41,151 nt of DNA from Planctomycetaceae bacterium (GCA_019237095.1 JAFAHT010000059.1:1-41151); one strand, 5' to 3'. Numbered from the stretch's first letter, positions 8,367 through 17,273 are shown. Made by a program: numbers and translations. Notes: a model not told the origin generated them from the sequence alone.

Positions 8367-8846
8367 CTACGCCTCCAGTCGTTTCAGCAAGTTGACCATC
8401 TCGATGGCCGCCAGGGCAGCGTCGGCCCCCTTGTTGCCCAACTTGAGGCCGGCTCGATTGACGGCCTGCTCCACGGTTTCGGTGGTAAGGACGCCGAAGA
8501 TGACCGGGACGCCGGTCGCCAGTCCGGCCTGCATGACTCCGGCGGCGGCCTGGCCGGCAACGTGGTCGTAGTGCCCGGTCTCTCCCCGGATCACGCAGCC
8601 CAGGCAGATGACCGCGGCGTACCGGCCGCTCTCGGCGAGCTTGCGGGCCAGAAGTGGAATCTCGAACGAGCCAGGCACCCAGACCAGGTCGAGCCGGTCC
8701 TCGGGTACGCCGTGCCGCACGAACGTATCGCGGCAGCCCGTCCAGAGCGCCTCGGTCACGAGCGCGTTGAACCGGGACGCCACAATCGCGAACCGGCCCG
8801 CGGGCGCGGAGAAATCACCTTCGTAGGCAGGCATTGGGCAGTCCAT
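8367..8846 (-). CDS. ribH: 6,7-dimethyl-8-ribityllumazine synthase
   Basis: A 159-aa protein of normal family length. It condenses 5-amino-6-ribitylaminouracil with 3,4-dihydroxy-2-butanone 4-phosphate, the penultimate step of riboflavin synthesis. Family signatures are in order: VASRFNALVTEAL, WVPGSFEIPLLARKL, LGCVIRGETGHYDHVAGQ (catalytic His region), PVIFGVLTTET and NKGADAALAAIEM. Two in-frame ATGs (8846 and 8834) compete; neither has a clear ribosome site, and I kept the first. The gene follows rho on the same strand with structured RNA in between. I found no FMN riboswitch consensus upstream. No other rib gene is in the window. Confidence 0.95.
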   Translation of the reverse strand: MDCPMPAYEGDFSAPAGRFAIVASRFNALVTEALWTGCRDTFVRHGVPEDRLDLVWVPGSFEIPLLARKLAESGRYAAVICLGCVIRGETGHYDHVAGQAAAGVMQAGLATGVPVIFGVLTTETVEQAVNRAGLKLGNKGADAALAAIEMVNLLKRLEA

Positions 8847-8848
8847 GG

Positions 8849-8865
8849 GTCACGCCCCGCGTGAC
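8849..8865. promoter_or_regulatory. ribH: Stem-loop immediately upstream of the ribH start
   Basis: GTCACGC-CCC-GCGTGAC is a perfect 7-bp stem with a 3-base loop, ending 2 bases before the first ribH start codon. In RNA it would sit where the ribosome binds, so it could limit initiation or force use of the second ATG at 8834. Confidence 0.45.
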
Positions 8866-8871
8866 GTATCA

Positions 8872-8938
8872 ACCTCGGCAGGGCGCGGCTGCCGCTGGTT
8901 CCCCGCAAGGCTCGGCGGCAGATTTGCCCTCCCGAGGT
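8872..8938. other. Nested 67-nt hairpin between rho and ribH
   Basis: An outer stem pairs 8872-8884 with 8926-8938 (12 of 13 positions, one C-C mismatch). An inner stem pairs CTGCCGC (8889-8895) with GCGGCAG (8915-8921) around a 19-base loop. It lies 18 bases after the rho stop on the minus strand. It is either a rho mRNA 3'-end structure or part of the ribH leader. There is no T-tract. Confidence 0.5.
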
Positions 8939-8956
8939 ATCGACTCGTGAGCGCCG

Positions 8957-10843
8957 TTACGACAGGTTCATGGCCATCAGGAACTCGGCATTGGTCTTGG
9001 ACTTCTTCATCCGGCCGGTGAGCAGTTCCATCGCCTCGACCGAATTCATGTCGTTGAGCACGCGGCGGAGGATCCAGACCCGGCGCAGCTCTTCGGCATC
9101 CATGAGCAGTTCTTCCCGGCGCGTGCCGGACTTGTTGACATCGATGGCCGGCCAGACTCGCTTGTCGACGAGACGGCGGTCAAGGTGCAGCTCCATGTTG
9201 CCGGTTCCCTTGAACTCCTCGAAGATGACATCGTCCATCCGGCTGCCGGTATCGACCAGGGCGGTCGCGAGGATGGTGAGCGACCCCGCTTCCTCGATTT
9301 TGCGAGCCGCGCCGAAGAATCGCTTGGGCTTCTGCAGGGCCGAGGCGTCGATGCCGCCGGTAAGAATCTTGCCGGAATGCGGAGCCTCGGTGTTATACGC
9401 CCGGGCCAGCCGGGTGATCGAGTCGAGCAGAATGACCACGTCCTTGCCGTACTCGACCATCCGCTTGGCTTTTTCGATGACCATCTCGGCGACCTGGATG
9501 TGCCGCGAGGCCGCCTCGTCGAAGGTGGAGCTGATGACCTCGGCCGTCGGCCCCTTGACCGACCGCTCCATGTCCGTGACCTCCTCGGGCCGCTCGTCGA
9601 TCAAGAGGACCATGACATAGGCGTCGGGATGGTTGGCCAGAATGCTGTTGGCGATCTTCTGGAGCAGGATCGTCTTGCCGGTACGGGGCGGGGCGACGAT
9701 CAGCCCGCGCTGGCCGAAACCGATCGGCGTGACCAGGTCGACGACCCGCATATTGAGCTCGTCGTTGCCCGATTCGAGCCGGATGCGGCCCTGGGGATGC
9801 AGTGGCGTCAGGTCGTCAAAGCCGACCTTCTCGCTCAGCTTGTCGGGGTCTTCGCAGTTGATGGCCTCGACCCGCAGCAGGGCGAAGTACCGCTCATTCT
9901 CCTTGGGCGGACGGATCTGTCCGGAGACGATGGCCCCGGTCTTCAGGCCGAAACGGCGAATCTGGCTGGGCGAAACATAGATGTCGTCGGGGCAGGGCAG
10001 ATAGTTGTAGTCGGGACTGCGCAGGAAGCCGAAGCCGTCGGGCAGGACCTCGAGGGTACCCTCGCCGTACATCAGGCCGTTCTGCTTGACCCGTTCCTTG
10101 AGGATCTTGAAGATCAGGTCTTGCTTCTTGAGCCCCATGTACTCGCTGATGCCCTCGGTCTTCGCCGTGCGGATAAGCTGGGGCATCGTCATCTTCTGAA
10201 GCTCGGTGAGATGGATCTCGCCGCGCTTGATGTCCTCGTAGCGGTCGTGGATCGCCGCGTCGCCGAAGATGTCCTCGTCCTCGACGTCGGGAAACCCCTC
10301 GTCGGGGAACTCCGGGTTGAAGCCGGGAGCCGCGGGACGTTCGGCCCGAGGCGGCGGCGCAGCGTAATCGCGATCGCGGGAATTGAATGAGGAATCACGC
10401 TCGAATCGGTCGCGATGGTTGGGAGCGGTCTCGCGGTCGCGGATCACCGGCGCATTTTCCCGATCGCGGTCGCGGTTGACCGGAATCCCTTCATGATGGG
10501 CGGGGCCGGTGTCGCGCTCGGCACGGTCGCGGGCCAGGCGCTCGCGGATTGACATCCCTGGCTCCCGGTCGGGTCGTTCCCGGAGCGGCTCGCGCTCGCG
10601 GACGAACCGGATGGGCTCGCGGTCGGCCGGGCCTTCCTCGCGGTAGGACTCGCGGCCGGGGCGATCCCGATAGGACGACTCGGTGGCTGGCGACGGTGCT
10701 TCCCCGGTTCCGGGATAGGTCGGGGGCGGGGCGGAAGACGGGCCAGCGGTCTCGTCGGAGACGGGCGGAGAGGCAGGGGAGATCGGCTTGCGCAGGCGGG
10801 AGGTTCCGGAATTCTCCCGGCGGGGACGGGTCTCGTTGGGCAT
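8957..10843 (-). CDS. rho: Transcription termination factor Rho with long Arg-rich N-terminal extension
   Basis: A 628-aa protein; the E. coli enzyme is about 420. Residues 1 to about 200 are low-complexity, rich in Arg, Asp, Glu, Pro and Ser, with many RDR/RDRE units, and surely disordered. The conserved part follows: Rho_N helices ([20 protein letters not shown], about 212), the cold-shock RNA-binding fold (about 260-330, [15 protein letters not shown]), and the RecA-type ATPase with Walker [10 protein letters not shown] (about 383-391), [13 protein letters not shown], and Walker [17 protein letters not shown]. It forms a hexameric RNA translocase that ends transcription. Arg-rich inserts in Rho of other high-GC phyla raise RNA affinity or promote condensates, and the same is plausible here. 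The ATG has AGGAG about 10 bases upstream. The order polA-coaE-rho on one strand suggests a conserved housekeeping cluster. Confidence 0.96.
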   Translation of the reverse strand: MPNETRPRRENSGTSRLRKPISPASPPVSDETAGPSSAPPPTYPGTGEAPSPATESSYRDRPGRESYREEGPADREPIRFVREREPLRERPDREPGMSIRERLARDRAERDTGPAHHEGIPVNRDRDRENAPVIRDRETAPNHRDRFERDSSFNSRDRDYAAPPPRAERPAAPGFNPEFPDEGFPDVEDEDIFGDAAIHDRYEDIKRGEIHLTELQKMTMPQLIRTAKTEGISEYMGLKKQDLIFKILKERVKQNGLMYGEGTLEVLPDGFGFLRSPDYNYLPCPDDIYVSPSQIRRFGLKTGAIVSGQIRPPKENERYFALLRVEAINCEDPDKLSEKVGFDDLTPLHPQGRIRLESGNDELNMRVVDLVTPIGFGQRGLIVAPPRTGKTILLQKIANSILANHPDAYVMVLLIDERPEEVTDMERSVKGPTAEVISSTFDEAASRHIQVAEMVIEKAKRMVEYGKDVVILLDSITRLARAYNTEAPHSGKILTGGIDASALQKPKRFFGAARKIEEAGSLTILATALVDTGSRMDDVIFEEFKGTGNMELHLDRRLVDKRVWPAIDVNKSGTRREELLMDAEELRRVWILRRVLNDMNSVEAMELLTGRMKKSKTNAEFLMAMNLS

Positions 10844-11139
10844 GATGTTCCATTCTCCTGTTCAAACGAAATCAGTGATTCTGTCGAGCCGGGAGATCAC
10901 GACGGGGCTCGATGCGGGTCGGAGTTCCTGAAAAGGTCCAGCCGATGTTGCGAGCTGGAAAGGCCATTCGTGGCCGGAGTGCTCCGCCACCGCGAGGATT
11001 GGAATCGTTACGCGAAGAGAACGCTGGGCAAGGACTGTCATCAGCATTTCTGGGACGAGGACAAACGGCAGAGAACAGAACGCGATGAGCTGAACCAGAT
11101 CACTACAGGCATGTCAGGAAGGAAGCATGTCATCGAGGG

Positions 11140-11916
11140 TCACCAAGCTGAAGCGTCGCCGCCCTGGAAACTGGAGGCGGAACCGGAGAGCCGGCTCGAA
11201 GCCGACGTCCCGGAGGTGCGCGAGTCCAAGGATTTGCGATCGGTCGCCAGCCGGAATAATCGATCGACGTTCTGGTCCAGAATCTCGAGGCTCGAATCGT
11301 TGTGAATCGCGATATCGGCCCGGCTGAGCTTGCGCTCGCGGGGCCACTGGGCGGCCTCGCGGGCTTGCAAAACCTCCGCAGTCCAGCCGCGATCGCGGGC
11401 CACGCGATGGAGCCGGACCGGTTGCGAGGCATCGACGAAAACCACCAGGTCGCAGAGATTGTCCCAGCCGGCCTCGAGCAGGATGGCCGCGTCCAGCACG
11501 ACCGCCGGGGCGCGGCCGTGCACCGACTCATGATCGATGATCGCCTCGAACTGCTGCCGCATCGGCGGATGGACGATCGCTTCCAGATCGTCGAGCGCCG
11601 GCCTGGAGGCGAAGACGACCGAGCCCAAGGCCCGCCGATCGATCGCGCCAAGGGAAGCAGTGGCGTCCGGCCCGTGCGCAACCACCAGGGCGCCAAAGCG
11701 CTCGATCACCTGGCGGCGAACCTCGGGGTGCTCAAGCACCTCATGGCCCACACGGTCGGCGTCGATCACGACCGCCCCCCGTTTGCCCAGCAGCGCCGCG
11801 ACCTGGCTCTTGCCGCCGCCAATCGCGCCGGTCAAACCGATCACGGGGACCGCGCCGTGTTTCCACCGGACGGGCAACGAAGTCAACGAAAAGGCGCCGG
11901 AACAGGACGACGACAT
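11140..11916 (-). CDS. coaE: Dephospho-CoA kinase
   Basis: Last step of coenzyme A synthesis, phosphorylating the 3'-OH of dephospho-CoA. The track ORF begins at 11937, but ATG 11916 has AGGAG 5-9 bases upstream and is preferred (258 aa). The P-loop reads IGLTGAIGGGKSQ (about residues 26-38), slightly off the usual GGIGSGKS. VIDADRVGHEVL provides the family Asp, and AIVHPPMR, VVLDAAILLEAGW and the LID region with RHRVARDRGW-like basic residues follow. The first ~23 residues and the Ser/Gly-rich last ~30 residues are beyond the conserved core. It lies between polA and rho on the same strand, with long leaders on both sides, so separate transcription is possible. Confidence 0.92.
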   Translation of the reverse strand: MSSSCSGAFSLTSLPVRWKHGAVPVIGLTGAIGGGKSQVAALLGKRGAVVIDADRVGHEVLEHPEVRRQVIERFGALVVAHGPDATASLGAIDRRALGSVVFASRPALDDLEAIVHPPMRQQFEAIIDHESVHGRAPAVVLDAAILLEAGWDNLCDLVVFVDASQPVRLHRVARDRGWTAEVLQAREAAQWPRERKLSRADIAIHNDSSLEILDQNVDRLFRLATDRKSLDSRTSGTSASSRLSGSASSFQGGDASAW

Positions 11917-12412
11917 GGTACTCCTGAAGACAACCATTGGGCACGGCCAGGGTCGCGAGAGCGGGCTCGGTCTCGACGGCCGGACAACTCAGGCGGCCGG
12001 CTCGCATCGTTCCATGAATTGTGTCTGGTTGGTCAAATGGAACCGCCGTGTGAACGACTTCACCCGAGAGATTCACACGACCTATCGAGATCCGAAATCC
12101 GCGCCTCAGGCCTCATGAAGGGGGCATCGCGCAAACTTAGTCAAGCAGGTGGGGGTCCTGATGGTTCTTGGTGCCGTCATCTCCCGCCCCTTGCAGTTCT
12201 CAGGGGTAAGTCCGAGGGAGGGGAAATGAAGCGGGTGACGGGTAATCGCCTAGATCGGCAGCCGATCAATTCCGATTGTTCCCTTCTCTTATACGTCATG
12301 CCGCGTCCACCTGCAATGGGGTTTCGCTGATTTGGATCGAAAAACCCGTTGCGGATCCGAAGAACCGACTCTCCAGGAGATTCGCCCGGGGCCGGCGTAT
12401 ATTACGGCAATC
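11917..12412. other. 496-bp intergenic region between polA and coaE
   Basis: No ORF here has coding character. The listed plus-strand ORFs are antisense shadows of coaE running on. It contains a good sigma70-like promoter on the minus strand (listed separately). I see no T-tract terminator after polA. The stretch between the promoter and coaE (about 365 bases) is unexplained and could hold a leader or a small RNA. Confidence 0.4.
12288..12316 (-). promoter_or_regulatory. Sigma70-like promoter TTGCAG-N17-TATAAG
   Basis: Read on the minus strand, TTGCAG (12311-12316) is followed after exactly 17 bases by TATAAG (12288-12293). It lies just downstream of polA and points to coaE. Transcription from it would give a leader of about 360 nt. 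Confidence 0.45.
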
Positions 12413-15109
12413 TCATCCCTCGATCGCCTCGACGTCGAGCCAGTTGATGCCGGCGCCCAGGTCGACCTTCAGGGGCACCTCCAGCGCCAGGGCCGTGTTC
12501 ATCTCTTGTCGCACGAGAGCGGCGAGGTCGGGAACCTCGTTCTCGGGCGTCTCGAAAACGAGCTCGTCGTGGATCTGGAGGATCATCCGCGCTTGCAGAC
12601 CTTGTGCGCGCAGCCGCCGGTCAATCTTGATCATGGCCATCTTGATGAGGTCAGCCGCGGACCCCTGGATCACGGTGTTGACCGCCGTTCGCTCGGCGAG
12701 GTTACGGTTCCGGCCGGTGGTGTTCTTGATCCCCGAGATCGGCCGCCGCCGGCCCAGGATCGTCTCGACGCGCCCCGCGGCCAGAGCGGCCTCCAGGGTC
12801 CGCGTGATGAACTGGTCCACGCCCGCGTATTCCCGGAAGTACGAATCGATGAAGGCGCCTGCCTCGGCCTGAGAGATTCCCAGGCGGGCGGCCAGCCCAT
12901 AGGGGCTCAGGCCATAGATCACCCCGAAGTTCACCGTCTTGGCCACGCGCCGCATCGACCCGTCGACTTGCGATTCCGGAACGCCATAGATCCGGGCGGC
13001 CACCACGCTGTGGATGTCGTGATTGAGCTCGAAGGCCCGGCTGAGGGCGGGATCGCCCGAGAAGTGGGCCAGAATGCGCAGCTCGATCTGCGAATAGTCG
13101 GCTGTCAAGAGCCGCCAGCCCTCCCGGGCCACGAAGGCCTGCCGGATCTGCTTGCCCTCCTCGGTACGCACCGGAATGTTTTGCAGGTTGGGGTCGCTGG
13201 AGCTCAGCCTTCCCGTGGCCGCCACGCCCTGGTTGAACGAGGCATGAATGCGCCCGTCCTCAGGATGGACCAGGGCCGGCAGCGCATCGAGATAAGTACT
13301 CTTGAGCTTCGAGAGCTGGCGATGCTGCAAGAGCAAGGCGGGCAGCTGGTGCCTGGAGGCCAGCGCCTCGAGGATGTCCTGCGCGGTGCTTTGCTCGCCG
13401 CCGGGGGTCTTTTGCTGCGTGGGCAGCTTTAGCTTCTCGAAAAGCACCTCGCGGAGCTGGGGGCCGGAGTTGATGTTGAACGGCCCTCCAGCCAGCCTGT
13501 AGACGTTGTCCTCGAGCGTTGCCAGCCGCCCGGCGAACTCACGCGAAAGCTCGCCCAGGCGCCTCGTATCGACCCCAACCCCGACCTGCTCCATCCCGGC
13601 CAGAATCGATATCAAGGGCCGCTCCACCTCGGTGTACAGCTTCCAGAGCCCTTGGGACTTGACCCTGGGAGCCAGGATCTCCTCGATCCGCCAGGTCGCG
13701 TCAGCGTCCTCGCCGGCATAGGCCGCCACCCGCGCGACCTCGACCTGGTCCATCCGCCCCTGCTTCTTCCCCTTGCCGATCAGGTCGGTGATCGGAATCA
13801 TCGTGTGGCCAAGTAGTCGCTGCGCAAGCTGGTCGAGGTTGTGGTTGCGCTCGCCGCTTTCAAGCAAGTAGCTGAGGATCATCGTATCGTTGATCGGCCC
13901 CTCGATCGCCACCCCCGCGCGGCCCAAGGCGAGCATGTCATACTTGAGGTTTTGCCCGACCTTCTCGACCTCGGGATCGGCCAGGATCGGCCTCAAGGCC
14001 TCAAGCACCTCGTGGGGATCGAGGACCCGGCAATGGATTGGCCCGCGCAGCGGCAGGTAATACGCAAGGCCGGCCTTCCAGCTCACGGCGATACCCACCA
14101 GCGACGCGCGCAGCGGATCGATGTCGGTCGTCTCGGTGTCGAGGCAGAACCTGGGCTGGCGCTTCAGCTCGGTCAGAAAGTCCCCGAACAGCTCGGGCGT
14201 ATCCACGACCCGATAGTCGGCCACCCAGGTCTGGACCTCGCCCGCGGGCTGGGGCGCCGGCAGCTCGCTCATGAATCGATGAAATCCACATTCGATGCAC
14301 AGAGTCTTGAGGGCATCCACGTTCGGTTCCGACGTCTTCAACGTCTCCCAGTCCAGATCGAGTGCCAGGTCGTCGCGCAGGGTCACCAGCATGCGCGCCC
14401 GCCGGGCTGTCTCGGCGTGCTCGCGGAGGCTCTGCTGCTTCTTCGGCCCTCTCACCTTTTCGATGTTTTGCAGCAAGCTGTCGAGGGTCCCGAACTCTTT
14501 GAGGAACGTGGACGCGAACCCCTCGCCGATCCCCGGCACCCCGGGCACGTTATCGACCGAGTCGCCTGTCAGTGCCAGGAAGTCAACGACCTGGTCAGGG
14601 CGAATGCCCCATTCCTTCAGCAGTGCCGGCACGTCGATCACGGCATTCTTGCGCAGGTTGAGAATCCGGACATGATCGGAGAGGAGCTGCCGTGCGTCCT
14701 TGTCGGCCGTGCAGATGAAAACGTCCATCCCACGCTCCTCGCCGCGGCGGGCAAGGGTCGCGATGATGTCGTCGGCCTCCATCCCCGGCACCACCAGCAC
14801 GGGCACCCCGAAGCCCTCGAAAACCCGGCGGATCACGGCAATCTGGGGAACCAGATCCGCGGGCATCGCCGTCCGGTTGGCCTTGTACTGCGGGTAGATC
14901 TCCGAGCGGAAGACCGGCCCCTCGCCGTCGAAGGCCGCCGCGAGATAGTCCGGCTTGCGATCGCGCAGCAGGTTGAGCATGTCCCGGAATATCCCGAACA
15001 CCGCCTGTGTTGGCTGGCCCGCCGGACCGGTCATCTCGGGAATCGCATGGAAGACCTGAAAGATCAGGGAGAATGCATCAAGGATATAGAAGGTGGGGCG
15101 CTGCGCCAT
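12413..15109 (-). CDS. polA: DNA polymerase I with active-looking proofreading domain
   Basis: Start chosen at ATG 15109 (MAQRPTFYILDAFSLIF, 898 aa). The track extension upstream lacks family similarity and a ribosome site. Domains in order: 5'-3' exonuclease/flap domain about 1-300 (VPGMEADDIIATLARRG, TADKDARQLL, ALTGDSVDNVPGVPGIG); 3'-5' exonuclease about 300-500 with the catalytic pair in FCLDTETTDID (Asp 324, Glu 326), QNLKYDMLALG and the AAYAGEDADAT block; polymerase about 520-898 with motif A LLTADYSQIELRILAHFSG, motif B RRVAKTVNFGVIYGLSPYG and motif C ILQIHDELVFE. Because the exonuclease acidic residues are kept, proofreading is expected, unlike in Taq-type enzymes. Role: gap filling, RNA primer removal and repair. 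Confidence 0.97.
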   Translation of the reverse strand: MAQRPTFYILDAFSLIFQVFHAIPEMTGPAGQPTQAVFGIFRDMLNLLRDRKPDYLAAAFDGEGPVFRSEIYPQYKANRTAMPADLVPQIAVIRRVFEGFGVPVLVVPGMEADDIIATLARRGEERGMDVFICTADKDARQLLSDHVRILNLRKNAVIDVPALLKEWGIRPDQVVDFLALTGDSVDNVPGVPGIGEGFASTFLKEFGTLDSLLQNIEKVRGPKKQQSLREHAETARRARMLVTLRDDLALDLDWETLKTSEPNVDALKTLCIECGFHRFMSELPAPQPAGEVQTWVADYRVVDTPELFGDFLTELKRQPRFCLDTETTDIDPLRASLVGIAVSWKAGLAYYLPLRGPIHCRVLDPHEVLEALRPILADPEVEKVGQNLKYDMLALGRAGVAIEGPINDTMILSYLLESGERNHNLDQLAQRLLGHTMIPITDLIGKGKKQGRMDQVEVARVAAYAGEDADATWRIEEILAPRVKSQGLWKLYTEVERPLISILAGMEQVGVGVDTRRLGELSREFAGRLATLEDNVYRLAGGPFNINSGPQLREVLFEKLKLPTQQKTPGGEQSTAQDILEALASRHQLPALLLQHRQLSKLKSTYLDALPALVHPEDGRIHASFNQGVAATGRLSSSDPNLQNIPVRTEEGKQIRQAFVAREGWRLLTADYSQIELRILAHFSGDPALSRAFELNHDIHSVVAARIYGVPESQVDGSMRRVAKTVNFGVIYGLSPYGLAARLGISQAEAGAFIDSYFREYAGVDQFITRTLEAALAAGRVETILGRRRPISGIKNTTGRNRNLAERTAVNTVIQGSAADLIKMAMIKIDRRLRAQGLQARMILQIHDELVFETPENEVPDLAALVRQEMNTALALEVPLKVDLGAGINWLDVEAIEG

Positions 15110-15445
15110 CGTGATTCGAAGGAATCGACAGTTCGAGATCGTGTTTCTTAACCGAGCGTGAATCTTACCACCACGAACTACGCGCGGCCATGAACTATCG
15201 CCTGCCGCCGCTCGGACAAACGGGGCAAAGATCAGCGGCTTTGATTCCATTTGAATCTTGGCATGACGGGTTTTACAATCCAATCAATCGCGCAGATTCT
15301 TTCGAGGAAGCGTACCGGGTGTCATGGCTCGGCACCTTTCTTCGTCGTTGCCTTCGTCGTTACCTCTCTTGTGTGACATATTTCAACAAACCGGCGGACC
15401 GTATCAGCAGGGCGCCACCGCTCTGCCTGGAGGGAGTCATGATCC
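15110..15445. promoter_or_regulatory. Divergent promoter region of polA and the coiled-coil gene, 336 bp
   Basis: AT content rises here compared with the flanking genes. The plus-strand promoter is listed separately. The track ORF at 15190 has no ribosome site and no family features. The polA start has only a weak ribosome site, and I could not choose a convincing polA promoter. Confidence 0.4.
15251..15279 (+). promoter_or_regulatory. Sigma70-like promoter TTGAAT-N17-TACAAT
   Basis: TTGAAT (15251-15256) and TACAAT (15274-15279) are separated by exactly 17 bases and lie about 165 bases before the start of the coiled-coil gene. This is a close match to the primary-sigma consensus. Confidence 0.5.
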
Positions 15446-17077
15446 ATGGCCGCAGCAGCTAACGAGTCGCAAGGGCTCAAGATCGCCGTCGCCGCGTTCG
15501 TGACGCTCACGATCGCCCTGGCCGTGACGTCGTATTTCCTGTACTCGTTTTACTCCCAGAGCGAGGCCCAGCTCGAGTCGGAGAGGCACAAGCTGAAGAA
15601 TGCGCTGGATGAGGCCGTCAACCGGGGGGAAAACTATGATGAGTTCCGCAAGCTGGCCGGCGCCAGGGCCGAGGAGTTCGACTCGGCCAAGGCCGAAGTC
15701 GCTGCGTTCTTCAAGAAGAATAGCGAGCGCATCAATAATCTGGTCACAACGACCAATGCCGCCATCCAGAAGGCCCAGCAAGCCGGCGCCGAGGGCAAGG
15801 ACCTCGAGGAAGCCAGGGCCCGCGTCCAGACCATCATCAACTCCTACCAGAGCGAGCCCAACAAGAACTTCTTATCCACCCTGGACCGGCTCACCGAGCT
15901 GCTCGAAAATATCAGCCTCCTGAGCACCGAGATGAGCTCCAACTATCTCGGCCTGAGGAAGAGCCTGGAATCATCGACCAGCGTGGCCAAGCAGGCGAAC
16001 GACATCCAGGCCAAGGCCGCCTCCGACAGCAAGGCCGACCTGGAAGCCGAGCACAACAAGCACGAACAATTGCGCCAGGAGCTGCTGACCAAGGTCGACC
16101 AGCTCCAGACCGACAATGACAAGAAGACTACCCAGATCGCCAACCTCGAGACCCAGTACCGTCAGCTCAAGGACGACAGCGATCGCAAGCTCGAACTGGC
16201 CAACGCGATCATTCGCGAGCAACGCGATGTGCTCGACAAGAACGAGAACGTGCTCGACAAGCCCGACGGCTATATCACCTTCGTCGATCTCACACGTAAC
16301 GAAGTTCAGGTCAACGTCAACCGCCGCCAGGGCGCTCGACCGCAGATGAAGATGACGGTCTTCGTCGCTGGCTCGCCGGGTGTTCCGACCGAGAAGCCCA
16401 AGGGGAACATCCAGTTGATCCAGGTCGGCGACCAGTACAGCATCGCCCATATCGACAAGATGGTCAAAGATATCGATCCGATCCGCGTCGGCGACATCGT
16501 CTACTCGCCTGCCTGGTCGCCCGAGGAGCCCATGCGGTTCGCCCTGATTGGCAAGATCGATGTCAATCGCGACGGCAAGGACGATCGCCTGGACCTCAAG
16601 CGGATGATCGAGGAGGCCGGCGGCATCGTCGATTATGACCTGCCGCCGCCCAGTCACGGTAAGGAATCGGGCAAGCTGAGCGCCCGCATCTCCTGGTACG
16701 TGACCGACGAGCGCATGCCCCTCCGCGAGGTCTTCGAGGCCAGGACCGACGCGGGGATGGCCGCGCAGGCCCAGTTCGATAAGCGTTTTGGCCAGGCGAT
16801 CAAGGAGGCGCGGAGCGAGGGCATCCGGCCCATGCCCTTGGGCCGTCTTCTGGCGTACTTTGGCTACGAGATGGGCACTCCCGTCGTGGGACGCACCGAG
16901 GCCGTCAATGCCGCGGCGATGCTACGCTTGGTCCAGCCCCGAAAGAAAGCGGCCGAGCCCAAGATCGAGACCGACAGCAGCAAGGCCGGTGCCGAGCCGG
17001 CAAATGCCAAGCGTGAAGTCGAGGCTGCCAAGCCTGAACCTGAAGCTGCCAAACCCGAGGAAGAGCCCAAGTCCTAG
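15446..17077 (+). CDS. Membrane-anchored coiled-coil protein of unknown function, 543 aa
   Basis: ATG 15446 follows GGAGGGAG by about 10 bases. Residues about 10-35 form one transmembrane segment (IAVAAFVTLTIALAVTSYFL). Residues about 36-270 are long heptad-type coiled coils rich in Glu, Lys, Gln and Ala. The compact region about 270-365 (YITFVDLTRNEVQVNVNRRQ, KGNIQLIQVGDQYSIAHIDK, RVGDIVYSPAW) looks beta-rich. Then ALIGKIDVNRDGKDDRLDLK and RMIEEAGGIVDYDLPP, a well-formed small domain reminiscent of BRCT. The tail (about 505-543) is a repeated AAKPEPE-type low-complexity sequence. Predicted topology: short inner N-terminus, coiled coil and domains on the other face. I recall similar planctomycete-only proteins, but no function. 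A terminator follows at 17242. Confidence 0.7.
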   Translation: MAAAANESQGLKIAVAAFVTLTIALAVTSYFLYSFYSQSEAQLESERHKLKNALDEAVNRGENYDEFRKLAGARAEEFDSAKAEVAAFFKKNSERINNLVTTTNAAIQKAQQAGAEGKDLEEARARVQTIINSYQSEPNKNFLSTLDRLTELLENISLLSTEMSSNYLGLRKSLESSTSVAKQANDIQAKAASDSKADLEAEHNKHEQLRQELLTKVDQLQTDNDKKTTQIANLETQYRQLKDDSDRKLELANAIIREQRDVLDKNENVLDKPDGYITFVDLTRNEVQVNVNRRQGARPQMKMTVFVAGSPGVPTEKPKGNIQLIQVGDQYSIAHIDKMVKDIDPIRVGDIVYSPAWSPEEPMRFALIGKIDVNRDGKDDRLDLKRMIEEAGGIVDYDLPPPSHGKESGKLSARISWYVTDERMPLREVFEARTDAGMAAQAQFDKRFGQAIKEARSEGIRPMPLGRLLAYFGYEMGTPVVGRTEAVNAAAMLRLVQPRKKAAEPKIETDSSKAGAEPANAKREVEAAKPEPEAAKPEEEPKS

Positions 17078-17182
17078 TGTCCCGTCAATCTTCGATTGAC
17101 AGGTTCTTGAAACTGGAAGTCCTGGGTATTCAAGAAATTCCGGCGAGCGCTGCCCGTCAATTGAAGATGGACGGAACACTAG
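17074..17182. repeat. Long imperfect inverted-repeat element (MITE-like), overlapping a stop codon
   Basis: Two 30-bp arms, 17074-17103 and 17153-17182, are reverse complements at about 26 of 30 positions. They both end in CTAG (CTAGTGT at the left, ACACTAG at the right). Inside them TTCTTGAA (17104-17111) pairs with TTCAAGAA (17129-17136). The left arm begins on the TAG stop of the coiled-coil gene. The AAGTCC hexamer occurs on both flanks. It may be a non-autonomous mobile element or a very long 3'-end hairpin. No transposase is nearby. Confidence 0.6.
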
Positions 17183-17241
17183 AACAAGTCCAGGCAAACG
17201 GAATGGGACCTGAGCATGGTCCTCTCGCGCCCTACCCAGGC

Positions 17242-17273
17242 CCCCCGGAATCGTGATGATTCCGGGGGATTTT
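17242..17273 (+). terminator. Intrinsic terminator of the coiled-coil gene
   Basis: CCCCCGGAATC (17242-17252), loop GTGAT, GATTCCGGGGG (17258-17268), then ATTTT. This is a perfect 11-bp stem followed by a short U-tract on the plus strand, between convergent genes. The stem alone could also slow the polymerase coming from gltA. Confidence 0.85.

Noticed and set aside
8847-8956. FMN riboswitch upstream of ribH
   Set aside because: The hairpins do not contain the conserved RFN-element sequence segments I would expect; only ordinary stems are seen.
9185-10390. 401-aa plus-strand ORF
   Set aside because: Antisense shadow of rho.
15110-15283. 58-residue N-terminal extension of PolA in the ORF track
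   Set aside because: No similarity to the family, no ribosome site; the flap-nuclease domain begins at MAQRPTFYILDAF.
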